Shown here: one piece after another, positions 16,080-26,318 of the stretch
Position numbering within the stretch: the stretch's first letter is position 1
How the letters are laid out: every line of letters begins with the position of its first letter
Notes under the pieces: model-generated
Told to the model about the DNA's origin: nothing
Database searches by the model: none
What the model saw: the letters and a program-made list of their open reading frames with translations, nothing else
Position numbers and translations under genes: made by a program
From: Knufia peltigerae
Taxonomy: Eukaryota; Ascomycota; Eurotiomycetes; Chaetothyriales; Trichomeriaceae
Assembly (NCBI GenBank): GCA_030247855.1
Contig: JAPDRN010000230.1
Location: 1-28,280, forward strand
Reading direction: 5' to 3'
DNA length: 28,280 nt

Positions 16080-17540
16080 TTACCTCGCCGTCGTCGGTGA
16101 AGCCGTGGCAGTGGCGTTGTCCTGCCAGCCACCGCCCAGTACCAGGAACAGGTGGATCTGGTCGCGCGAGACCTGTGCTTCGGCCGCGGCCAGGGTCGCA
16201 TCGCTGCTGGCCAGGCTGCGGTCGGCATCCAGGCTGGACAGGTACGGCGTGCGGCCACCCTGGTACAAGCGGCGGTTCTGCTCTGCGGCCAGCGCGGCCT
16301 GCTCCTGCGCCACCTTCAACGACTGCAGGCGACGCAGATCCTGCGCATAGCGGTCCAGTGCGGTCTGTGTTTCGCGCAGTGCCTGCAGCACGGCATGGTC
16401 GAACTCGGCCAACGCGGCATCGGCGCCAGCCTCGGCGGCGTGGATGCGTGCATGCGTGCCCGAGGACGGCAGCGTCCACGAGATCAGCGGGCCGAACGAC
16501 CACTGCTGGGTCATCGGCTGGCCGAAGTCTTCCAGCAGGCCGGCGGCGCCGACCGAGGCACCGAGGCGGATGTCCGGGTACAGCTCGGCGGTGGCGACAC
16601 CAATCCGCGCGGTGGCCGAGGCCAGCTTGCGTTCGGCCTGGCGGATGTCGGGGCGGCGCTGCAGCAGCGCGCGGCCATCACCGACCGGAAGCGGCTGGGC
16701 GAGGGTCGGTGCATGCGCGCAATCGATCACCCCGGCCGGCAGCTGGCCCGGGGTCTGCCCAAGCAGTGCCGCCAGCGAATAGGCGGCGGCCGAACGCTGC
16801 GCCTGCAGCGGGGGCAATGCGGCTTCCAGCAGCGCGACCTGGGCATTGGCGCGCGCCAGTTCCGGCGGCGTGCCGCGGCCTGCGCTGATCAACCGCTGGG
16901 TGACCGAGCGGCTGCGCTGCTGCAGCTGCAGCGAGTGCTCGGCGACATGCAGCTCATGGTTGGCATGGCAGATCTCCAGGTAGCTGTCGGCCACCTCGGC
17001 CACCACGCTCACCTGGGCCAGGTCACGTGCGGCGGCCACCGACTGTTCGTCGGCGCGCGCCGCTTCTGCGCCGCGCTTGAGCTTGCCGAACAGGTCGAAC
17101 TGGTAGCTGACCGCGAACTTGCCGTCGGCCAGGTTGATTACCGGCAGCTCGTGCTCCTGCAGGAACGACTCGGCCGACAACTGCGCGCGGCTGACCCCGG
17201 CTTCGGCCTCGTACTCGAAGCCACCGGCGTCCATCGCCTGCTCGTACACCGCAGCAGCGCGGCGCAGGTGCGCATCGGCGGCCTTCAGTTCGACGTTGTC
17301 GCGCAGCGCCTGGGTGATCAGCCCATCCAGCACCGGGTCGTTGTACAGCGACCACCAGCGCGCCGGCAGCGCCTGGTTGGCGGCCACCTGCGGATTCCGG
17401 GTGTCGATGAAGGTCGCATTTGCCTGCGGGCGCTTGAACGCCGAGCCTTCCGGCAATGCATAGTCCGGGCCGACGGTCTTGCACGCGGCCAGGCTGGCCA
17501 GGGCGACGATCAGGCCGAGGCGGGGCAGGGCGGTGTTCAC
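16080..17540 (-). CDS. NodT-family outer-membrane efflux lipoprotein
   Basis: This TolC-like outer-membrane channel completes the tripartite exporter with the neighbouring HlyD adaptor and FUSC pump. The 486-residue product begins with a lipoprotein signal ending LASLAAC (Cys20), followed by KTVGPDY, the typical start of NodT/OprM-type proteins. ARWWSLYNDPVLDGLITQAL and two outer-membrane efflux repeats follow, including LLQRRPDIRQAERKLASATARIGVATAELYP, a strong family motif. The start codon is GTG, overlapping the adaptor stop by 4 bp (GTGA). The substrate cannot be read from the sequence. Confidence 0.92.
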   Translation of the reverse strand: MNTALPRLGLIVALASLAACKTVGPDYALPEGSAFKRPQANATFIDTRNPQVAANQALPARWWSLYNDPVLDGLITQALRDNVELKAADAHLRRAAAVYEQAMDAGGFEYEAEAGVSRAQLSAESFLQEHELPVINLADGKFAVSYQFDLFGKLKRGAEAARADEQSVAAARDLAQVSVVAEVADSYLEICHANHELHVAEHSLQLQQRSRSVTQRLISAGRGTPPELARANAQVALLEAALPPLQAQRSAAAYSLAALLGQTPGQLPAGVIDCAHAPTLAQPLPVGDGRALLQRRPDIRQAERKLASATARIGVATAELYPDIRLGASVGAAGLLEDFGQPMTQQWSFGPLISWTLPSSGTHARIHAAEAGADAALAEFDHAVLQALRETQTALDRYAQDLRRLQSLKVAQEQAALAAEQNRRLYQGGRTPYLSSLDADRSLASSDATLAAAEAQVSRDQIHLFLVLGGGWQDNATATASPTTAR

Positions 17541-18454
17541 AGGCCCGCCTGTGTCGGCGCAGCGCCGGCCTTCTTGTTCTGCACGTGGCGGCCGGTGTCC
17601 ACGGTCACCGTGGCGGTGCGCCCGGCGATCAGCTCCACCCCGGCAGGCACCTCGTCGATGGCGATGCGCACCGGAATGCGCTGCGCCAGCCGCACCCAGT
17701 CGAAGGCCGGGGTCACGTTCGGCAGCAGGGTGCTGCCGTTGCTGCGGTAGCGATCCTCGATGCCGGCGGCGATGCTTTCGACATGGCCGTGCAGAGGGGT
17801 GTCTTCGCCCATCAGGCGGATGTCCACGCGCTGCCCCGGGGCCACGCCGCGCAGGCGGGTTTCCTCGAAATAGCCATCGATGCGGAACGAACCGGTATCC
17901 AGCAGCGCCAGCACCGGCTTGCCGGCCACCACGTAGTCGCCCACGCGCATGGTGCGGTCGTTGACCCGGCCATCAGCCGGCGCGCGCACTTCGGTGCGGG
18001 CCAGGTTGAGTTCGGCCAGGTCAACCGCAGCCTGTGCGGTGGCCAATGCGGCCTGTGCGGCCTGCAGCTTGGCCCGGCGCACTTCGGCATCCTCGGCGGC
18101 AACCAGATCCTGCAGGCTGCGGTCGCGGCCGATCTCGCGGCGCAGCTGCGCGACCGATGCCTGGCGCTCGGCCAGGCTGGCGCGGCTCTGCTCCAGCGCG
18201 ATGCGATAGCGCGCGCGATCGATCACGAACAGCAGGTCGCCCTTTTTCACTGCCTGGTTGTCGGCCACCTGCACCGTTTCGACCAGGCCGGACACATCCG
18301 GCGCCACCTGCACCACGTCGGCGCCGACGTGGGCGTCGCGGGTCCACGGCTCATCCATGTAGTAGACCCACAGCTGGCGCAGCACCAGCAGGGCGACGAT
18401 CACGGCTGCGCAGGTAAGCAGCACCGGCAGGGTCTTCTTCACGATCTTGTTCAC
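17537..18454 (-). CDS. HlyD-family periplasmic adaptor (AaeA/EmrA type)
   Basis: A membrane-fusion protein linking the FUSC pump to the outer-membrane channel. It has one N-terminal transmembrane helix (about residues 8-27). A split lipoyl domain follows, with VAPDVSGLVETVQVADNQAVKKGDLLFVID before a helical hairpin rich in Ala, Gln and Arg, and LARTEVRAPADGRV after it. A beta-barrel domain ends in VRIAIDEVPAGVELIAGRTATV. The GTG at 18454 is chosen (305 residues) because it makes a GTGA overlap with the DUF1656 gene, the same junction seen with the next gene. A TTG four codons upstream is an alternative. Neither has a strong ribosome-binding site, which fits translational coupling. Confidence 0.92.
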   Translation of the reverse strand: MNKIVKKTLPVLLTCAAVIVALLVLRQLWVYYMDEPWTRDAHVGADVVQVAPDVSGLVETVQVADNQAVKKGDLLFVIDRARYRIALEQSRASLAERQASVAQLRREIGRDRSLQDLVAAEDAEVRRAKLQAAQAALATAQAAVDLAELNLARTEVRAPADGRVNDRTMRVGDYVVAGKPVLALLDTGSFRIDGYFEETRLRGVAPGQRVDIRLMGEDTPLHGHVESIAAGIEDRYRSNGSTLLPNVTPAFDWVRLAQRIPVRIAIDEVPAGVELIAGRTATVTVDTGRHVQNKKAGAAPTQAGL

Positions 18455-18660
18455 GATTGCATCCAACGCAGGAGGTGGAACAGCAGGCCCAGCACGATTC
18501 CGTACAGCGCCAGGTTGAACAGCGCCGGATGCCAGACATGGCGATAGGCGCCGGCACGCTGCAGCAGCGCGTGCAGGCCGCTGTTGACCAGATAGGCCAA
18601 CACCATCAACCCGAGCAGGGTCGGGACGAACACTCCGTGGAGACTGAATTCACCGGGCAT
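18451..18660 (-). CDS. DUF1656 small inner-membrane protein (AaeX-like)
   Basis: A 69-residue protein with two hydrophobic helices, about residues 10-30 and 46-66. The start MPGEFSLHGVFVPTLL is the usual DUF1656 opening; the open frame continues upstream into a proline-rich stretch that does not fit the family. DUF1656 proteins (E. coli AaeX) are encoded with FUSC pumps and HlyD adaptors, as here, but their role is not established. It overlaps the adaptor gene by 4 bp. No clear ribosome-binding site is visible, and the upstream region is unusually pyrimidine-rich on this strand. Confidence 0.85.
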   Translation of the reverse strand: MPGEFSLHGVFVPTLLGLMVLAYLVNSGLHALLQRAGAYRHVWHPALFNLALYGIVLGLLFHLLRWMQS

Positions 18661-18768
18661 CGGAAGGGGCGGGGGCGGTATGGGGAAGGGGAGGTGGAAC
18701 AGAACAACGGCAACGGGCTGAAGCCGCTGGCGCATGCACGGCAGCGGCGGTGTTCACGGACAGCGGGC

Positions 18769-19224
18769 TTACGTGATGCGGTCGGCGGCCTCGGCCAGCA
18801 GGCGCCACGCCTTCAGTACGGCGTGCAGTTCATCCGTGGAAAGCTCGCCGAACACGTCCTGGCGCAGGCCGATCAACTGGTCTTCCAGTTCGCGCACCAA
18901 CGCCTGGCCTTCCTCGGTCAGCCACAGCAGGTTGGCGCGGCGGTCGCTGGCATCGCATTCGCGGCGGACCAGCCCACTGGCGCAGAGCTTGTCCAGCAGG
19001 CGCACCAGCGACGGGCCTTCCATGCCCAGCTGCTGGGCCAGCGCAACCTGGCGGATGCCACCGCCGGAGCGGCCGATCATCAAAAGCGGCATGGTGCAAG
19101 CGGTGGAGATGCCGTAGCTGCCCAACCGGCTGTCGGCCAGGCGCTGCCACTGCCGCCCTGCGTACAGCAGGCCGGAGCTGAGCTGCATCTGCAGCACGGT
19201 GCGCTCGTCGAGGGGTCGGTCCAT
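18769..19224 (-). CDS. MarR-family transcriptional regulator of the efflux operon
   Basis: A dimeric winged-helix repressor, 151 residues. The DNA-binding helices are IRQVALAQQLGMEGPSLVRLLDKL (about 57-80), and the wing is SDRRANLLWLTEEG (about 93-106), matching the MarR pattern Asp-x-Arg...Leu-Thr. The gene lies 108 bp upstream of the DUF1656 gene on the same strand, so it probably controls, and may be co-transcribed with, the efflux genes. The ATG giving MDRPLDERTV is chosen because a plausible promoter ends only about 5 bases before it, implying an almost leaderless mRNA. An in-frame ATG at 19254 would add 10 residues but would lie inside that promoter. The inducer is unknown; such regulators often respond to phenolic compounds. 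Confidence 0.88.
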   Translation of the reverse strand: MDRPLDERTVLQMQLSSGLLYAGRQWQRLADSRLGSYGISTACTMPLLMIGRSGGGIRQVALAQQLGMEGPSLVRLLDKLCASGLVRRECDASDRRANLLWLTEEGQALVRELEDQLIGLRQDVFGELSTDELHAVLKAWRLLAEAADRIT

Positions 19225-19267
19225 AGGTAATAGATAGGATACTACTAATTTCATTCCTATCAATAGG
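19223..19267 (-). promoter_or_regulatory. Candidate MarR promoter with ATAGG/CCTAT operators
   Basis: On the minus strand TTGATA (19263-19258) and TATCCT (19241-19236), 16 bases apart, resemble a sigma70 promoter in an AT-rich island within very GC-rich DNA. Four copies of ATAGG or its complement CCTAT lie here (19223, 19234, 19256, 19263). Two form a perfect palindrome CCTATCAATAGG (19256-19267) over the -35 box, and one overlaps the -10. This suggests repression of the regulator gene by its own product. It is an inference from sequence only. Confidence 0.55.
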
Positions 19268-19347
19268 TTTTGCTGAATGGGTGGGGTGTATTGAGGGAAG
19301 CGTTGCGCCTGCTGGGTGTCGGTTGCGGCGGCGGAGGGCCGGGCGAT

Positions 19348-19390
19348 GCAGGACACGCCGCAAGTACGTCCTTGTAGGCTCGGCCACGGC
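19348..19390 (+). repeat. 43-bp inverted repeat, left arm (GTAG-containing)
   Basis: Perfectly inverted copy of 19732-19774, 341 bp away. It contains GTAG at 19374-19377 followed by GCTCGGCCACGGC, the start of a SMAG-like palindrome. The relationship continues beyond the perfect arm: 19470-19490 matches the complement of 19709-19729 with one mismatch. Confidence 0.85.
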
Positions 19391-19470
19391 TTGCTCGTGT
19401 GCGCGTCCTGCGCACACGGCAAGACCGGGGTTGGGCGTCCTGCCCAACCCGCCCGAGGCATGCCTCGGGC
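19390..19470. repeat. Tandem row of three hairpins
   Basis: Hairpin 1 (19390-19423) has a CTTGC plus CGTGTGCG stem with one bulged T. Hairpin 2 (19430-19448) is GTTGGGC / GCCCAAC around GTCCT. Hairpin 3 is the perfect 20-bp palindrome GCCCGAGGCATGCCTCGGGC (19451-19470). The first two loops share GTCCT. This block is present in the left member of the inverted-repeat pair and absent from the right one. Confidence 0.8.
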
Positions 19471-19686
19471 CCATGCCGCGGACGGTCCTGCACCGCCCCG
19501 ACCCCCGCTGCCCGCCCAGCACCCCGCGAGCGCGGAGGGTTGGCTCTTTAAAGGCGAGGGCAGAAGCAGTGCGGACCAACGGCCCGCACCCACCAAGGCA
19601 ACGGCGCGCGGTGCTTCAGAAGCCATGAACCCCAGCTTTTGCCCCCCGCTTTCGGGCGGACCAGCCGCGCCCGCAGGAAACCGTCG

Positions 19687-19796
19687 GAGAGGCGGAGGGG
19701 CAGGCAGGGCAGGACCGTCCACGGCATGGATGCCGTGGCCGAGCCTACAAGGACGTACTTGCGGCGTGTCCTGCCCTGCCTGCCCCTCCGCCTCTC
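19687..19796. repeat. 110-bp inverted-repeat element with 29-bp perfect arms
   Basis: Arms 19687-19715 and 19768-19796 are perfect inverted copies (purine-rich GAGAGGCGGAGGGG... against its complement). The 52-base centre contains a further hairpin CCACGGCA-TGGA-TGCCGTGG (19719-19738). It could form a large cruciform or a long RNA stem. It overlaps the right 43-bp repeat and lies 111 bp before folE. Confidence 0.85.
19732..19774 (-). repeat. 43-bp inverted repeat, right arm
   Basis: Perfect inverted copy of 19348-19390. The GTAG head is at 19748-19745 on the minus strand, so the two elements face each other. Confidence 0.85.
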
Positions 19797-19906
19797 GCTC
19801 AGCAGCCATGAGGCGCCGCAGGGGATCTCCCGATGAACCGTCCCCAGAGGACGACCCACCCCCCGGTCGGGTACGATGCTCGCCCCCCGTTCGGGCGCTG
19901 TATGCA

Positions 19907-22785
<2,879 letters not shown>

Positions 22786-22801
22786 GAGACCCGAGCACCG
22801 C

Positions 22802-25800
22802 ATGGCCATTTCCAAGCACACTCCCGCCCTGTTCAACGAAGGTCTGCCGGACCCGCGCCTGCAGCAGTTCCGCATGCGCCGCCTGCAGGTGCACAACTGG
22901 GGCACCTTCAACGGCCTGACCGAAGTGCCGATCGCCGAGCGCGGCTTCCTGTTCGTCGGCCGCTCCGGTTCGGGCAAGTCGACCCTGCTCGATGCCATGT
23001 CCGCCCTGCTGACGCCACCGGCCATCGTCGACTTCAACGCCGCTGCGCGTGAAGCCGAACGCAGCGGTCGCGACCGCAACCTGGTGTCCTACGTGCGCGG
23101 CGCGTGGGCCGACCAGCAGGACAGTGGCACCGGTGAAATCGCCACCCAGTACCTGCGCAAGGGCGCAACCTGGACGGCGCTGGTGCTGGAGTACCGCGCC
23201 GGTGATGGCCGCGTGGTCAGCCTGGTACGCCTGCTTTGGATCGCCGGCAGCAGCACCTCCGCCGGTGACGTGCGCAAGCACTACATGATCGCCGAGCGCC
23301 CGTTCGACATCGCCAAGGATCTGGGCGGCTTCGATCTGGACCTGCGCAAGCTCAAGCAGAAGCTGGCCGACGTCCATCACTTCGATACGTTCTCCGGCTA
23401 TGCCGAACGCTTCCGCCATCTGCTCGGTATCGACAACGAGATGGCGCTGCGGCTGCTGCACAAGACGCAGTCGGCGAAGAACCTGGGTGACCTGAACGTC
23501 TTCCTGCGCGACTTCATGCTCGACACGCCGAAGACCTTCGACGCTGCCGAACGACTGGTCAGCGACTTCGCCGAACTCGATGGCGCGCACCAGGCCGTGG
23601 TTACCGCGCGGCGTCAGGTCGAAACCCTGCAGCCGGCGCGCGAACATTACAGTGATCTGCAGGCGATGAGCCGCCGTCGCGGCGACGACGAAGCGCTCAA
23701 GCTTGGTATCGACAGCTTCCGCGAAAGCCGCCGCCAGTTGTTGATCGAAGCGCGCCTGCGCGAGATGGACACGCGCGATCGTGGCCTGCTGGGTGAAGAA
23801 TCGCAGCGCCGTGCGGCGCTGGACAACCACACCGAACGCCTGGCCGAGCTGGAACTGCAGCGCCGCCAGCAGGGCGGTGAGCGCATCGAGGAACTGGAAC
23901 GCGAGCAGGGCCGCGCCGAAGCCGAACGCGACCGCCGCTTGGCCAAGCAGGCACAGGCACACGACGCCGCACAGAAGCTGCAGGCAGCCTTGCCCGACGA
24001 CGCGCATGGTTTCGCCGAGCTGGTCGAACAGGCGCAGTCCGAACTGGAAGACCGTCAGCGCGCTTCGAGCGCGCTGGACGACGCCATCAGCGAACGGCTC
24101 GGCGGCAAGCGCGACGACGAGCGTCGCTTCTCCGAAGTGCGCGGCGAACTGGAGGCGATGCAGCGCACGCCCTCCAGCATTCCGGCGCCGATGCAGAAGC
24201 TGCGTGCTCGCCTGGCCGAAGAAACCGGTATCTCCGAAGCTGCCTTGCCGTTCGTCGGCGAACTGATCCAGGTCCGCTCGGAAGAGCAGAGCTGGCAGGG
24301 CGCGATCGAGCGTGTGCTCGGTGGTTTCGCGCAATCGCTGCTGGTCGACGACAAGCACTACAACGACGTCGCCGAATGGGTGAACCGTACTCACTTGGGA
24401 ATGCGTTTCACCTACTACCGCGTGCGTCGCAATGACGATGCGTTCGCCCGCGAACCCTCCGCCAAGTCGCTGCTGCACAAGCTGGAACTGCGCGACCACG
24501 TGTTCGAAAGCTGGCTGCGCCGCGAGCTTGGCAAGCGCTTCGACTACGAATGTGTGGACGCCAAGCAGCTGCGCAACGTCGACCGCGGCATCACCCGCGA
24601 AGGCCAGGTCAAGCATCCGGGCGACCGGTTCGAGAAGGACGACCGCAGTGCCGTGAACGATCGCCGTCGCTGGCTGCTGGGCTTCAGCAACCGCGACAGG
24701 CTCGCCGTCTTCGAGAAGGAAGCCCAGGAACTGGCTGCCCGCATCGCCAGCTGCGATACCGACATCGCGCGCCTGCGCAGCCAGCGTGACCGCGACAACG
24801 AACGTCGCCTGGCCTGCCACCAGCTGGTCGGCATCAGCTGGAACGAAATCGACGTCGCCGCGCCTCAACAGCGCCTGGCCGACATCGAGGCCAGCCTGCA
24901 CGCCCTGCGCGAAGGCAATGCCGACCTGGCCAGGATCGCCCAGCAGATCGACGCCACCCGCGCCGATATCGAGCAGGCACGACGCACCTATGAAGACACC
25001 CGCGTCGAGCGCGGCCAGCTGGTGCGCGAACGCGACCGCCTGGACCGAGCCCGTCAGCAGAGCCGTGCGCTGGTATTGCCGGCACTGGCCGAAGATCAGG
25101 AAGCCGGCCTGGCCGAGCGCCTGCAGGAGCAGGGCCCGCTCAGCCTGGAAACGCTGGAAGCGCACATGCGCCAGGTCAGCAACGCGCTGAACGAACAGCT
25201 GTCTTCTTCGCAGCAGGACGTCAACCGCGTCGAGAACCTGCTGCTGGGTTGCTTCCGTCGCTTCATCCAGCAGTGGCCGGAAGAATCGGGTGACTTCACC
25301 GTGTCGGTGGCCTCGGCCGAGGATTTCCTCGCCCGCCTCGAACGCCTTGAACGCGATGGCCTGCCGCAGCACGAAGAACGCTTCTTCGACCTGCTGCAGA
25401 ACCAGAGCAAGAACAACCTGCTGGCGCTGCAGCGGCACAGCGCCGAGGCCCGCAAGTCGATCGGCCAGCGCCTGGACGAAGTCAACGCCAGCCTGGAGCA
25501 GGTGCCCTTCAACCGTGGCACCCTGCTGACCATCGAGCTGAACGACCGGCGCCTGCCGGAAGTACAGGAGTTCCACCAGCAGCTGCGCGAGGTGTTGTCG
25601 CAGCAGCAGACCGAGCAGCGCGACCTGGCTGAAACGCAGTTCACCGTCCTGCGCCAGCTGGTCAACCGCCTCGGCTCGCAGGAAGGCGAAGACAAGCGCT
25701 GGCGCGAGATTGTGCTGGACGTGCGCCTGCACGTGGAGTTCATCGGCGTGGAGCTGGACGTGGAAACGCGCCAGCAGGTCGAGATCTACCGCAGCGGCGC

Positions 25801-26182
25801 CGGTAAGTCCGGCGGCCAGCGGCAGAAGCTGGCCACCACCTGCCTGGCGGCGGCGCTGCGCTACCAGCTCGGCGGTGCCGACAGCCAGTTGCCCAGCTAT
25901 GCCGCGGTCGTGCTCGACGAAGCCTTCGACAAGGCCGACAACGAGTTCACCGCGCTGGCGATGAACATCTTCGACAACTTCGGTTTCCAGATGGTGGTGG
26001 CCACCCCGCTGAAATCGGTGATGACGCTGGAACCGTTCATCGGTGGCGCCTGCTTCGTCGAGATCAGCGGCCGCCACGATTCGGGCGTGCTGCTCATCGA
26101 GTACGACGAAGAAGGCAAGCGCCTGAAGCTGCCGGAGCGCAGCCGCCAGCAGGCCGACGAACCGGAAGAAGCCGAAGCCTGA
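22802..26182 (+). CDS. jetC: JetC / MksB-like SMC ATPase
   Basis: The SMC-type motor of the Wadjet/MksBEF complex, which extrudes DNA loops using ATP. The 1126-residue product has the N-terminal ATPase half with LQVHNWGTFNGLTEV and Walker A GRSGSGKST (53-61). A coiled-coil arm follows (about 270-455), then a hinge-like globular region (about 460-625). A second coiled coil (about 630-930) leads to the C-terminal ATPase half with signature KSGGQRQK (1002-1009) and Walker B AVVLDEAFDKAD (catalytic Glu1040). All ATPase motifs are intact. The tail is acidic. It is the last gene of the operon: no DUF3322/DUF2220 (JetD) gene follows, and the next gene is on the other strand. Confidence 0.92.
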   Translation: MAISKHTPALFNEGLPDPRLQQFRMRRLQVHNWGTFNGLTEVPIAERGFLFVGRSGSGKSTLLDAMSALLTPPAIVDFNAAAREAERSGRDRNLVSYVRGAWADQQDSGTGEIATQYLRKGATWTALVLEYRAGDGRVVSLVRLLWIAGSSTSAGDVRKHYMIAERPFDIAKDLGGFDLDLRKLKQKLADVHHFDTFSGYAERFRHLLGIDNEMALRLLHKTQSAKNLGDLNVFLRDFMLDTPKTFDAAERLVSDFAELDGAHQAVVTARRQVETLQPAREHYSDLQAMSRRRGDDEALKLGIDSFRESRRQLLIEARLREMDTRDRGLLGEESQRRAALDNHTERLAELELQRRQQGGERIEELEREQGRAEAERDRRLAKQAQAHDAAQKLQAALPDDAHGFAELVEQAQSELEDRQRASSALDDAISERLGGKRDDERRFSEVRGELEAMQRTPSSIPAPMQKLRARLAEETGISEAALPFVGELIQVRSEEQSWQGAIERVLGGFAQSLLVDDKHYNDVAEWVNRTHLGMRFTYYRVRRNDDAFAREPSAKSLLHKLELRDHVFESWLRRELGKRFDYECVDAKQLRNVDRGITREGQVKHPGDRFEKDDRSAVNDRRRWLLGFSNRDRLAVFEKEAQELAARIASCDTDIARLRSQRDRDNERRLACHQLVGISWNEIDVAAPQQRLADIEASLHALREGNADLARIAQQIDATRADIEQARRTYEDTRVERGQLVRERDRLDRARQQSRALVLPALAEDQEAGLAERLQEQGPLSLETLEAHMRQVSNALNEQLSSSQQDVNRVENLLLGCFRRFIQQWPEESGDFTVSVASAEDFLARLERLERDGLPQHEERFFDLLQNQSKNNLLALQRHSAEARKSIGQRLDEVNASLEQVPFNRGTLLTIELNDRRLPEVQEFHQQLREVLSQQQTEQRDLAETQFTVLRQLVNRLGSQEGEDKRWREIVLDVRLHVEFIGVELDVETRQQVEIYRSGAGKSGGQRQKLATTCLAAALRYQLGGADSQLPSYAAVVLDEAFDKADNEFTALAMNIFDNFGFQMVVATPLKSVMTLEPFIGGACFVEISGRHDSGVLLIEYDEEGKRLKLPERSRQQADEPEEAEA

Positions 26183-26201
26183 CCGCCTCGGCCGCCAACC
26201 T

Positions 26202-26230
26202 GGGATTGCCGGCCGCTGGCCGGCAATCCC
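26202..26230. terminator. Perfect 13-bp stem-loop after jetC
   Basis: GGGATTGCCGGCC, loop GCT, GGCCGGCAATCCC. It lies 19 bases after the jetC stop, between convergent genes, so it may end or protect transcripts from both sides. There is no T-tract, so factor-independent termination is uncertain. Confidence 0.5.
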
Positions 26231-26232
26231 CA

Positions 26233-26301
26233 GTAGAGCCGAGCCATGCTCGGCTGCTCTTCGCGACCGGAAACGGCGTGCCAACCAAGGTTGGCACCTA
26301 C
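26233..26301. repeat. Facing pair of GTAG palindromes
   Basis: On the plus strand GTAG (26233-26236) is followed by AGCCGAGC-CAT-GCTCGGCT (26237-26255). On the minus strand GTAG (26301-26298) is followed by GTGCCAACC-TT-GGTTGGCAC (26297-26278). The two SMAG-like units face each other. The second ends 17 bases before the end of the permease gene. Confidence 0.75.
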
Positions 26302-26318
26302 CAGGTCATGACGCTCAT

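Larger units (their letters stand above)
19268..19906. other. Long non-coding spacer filled with palindromes
   Basis: About 640 bp between the MarR promoter and folE without a credible gene. Open frames crossing it have the biased composition of chance frames in GC-rich repeats. It holds two 43-bp inverted repeats, a row of three hairpins, a 110-bp inverted-repeat element, and, at its right end, the presumed folE promoter, for which I see no convincing -35/-10. Confidence 0.7.

Noticed and set aside
19225..19254. Ten-residue longer MarR protein starting at 19254
   Set aside because: Possible, but the codons lie in the predicted promoter and operator, and the shorter start gives a normal MarR length. 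Kept as an alternative only.
19316..19906. N-terminal extension of folE or a separate small gene in the repeat region
   Set aside because: The frame is open, but it crosses inverted repeats, has no ribosome-binding site and no family similarity; FolE has its normal length from 19907.
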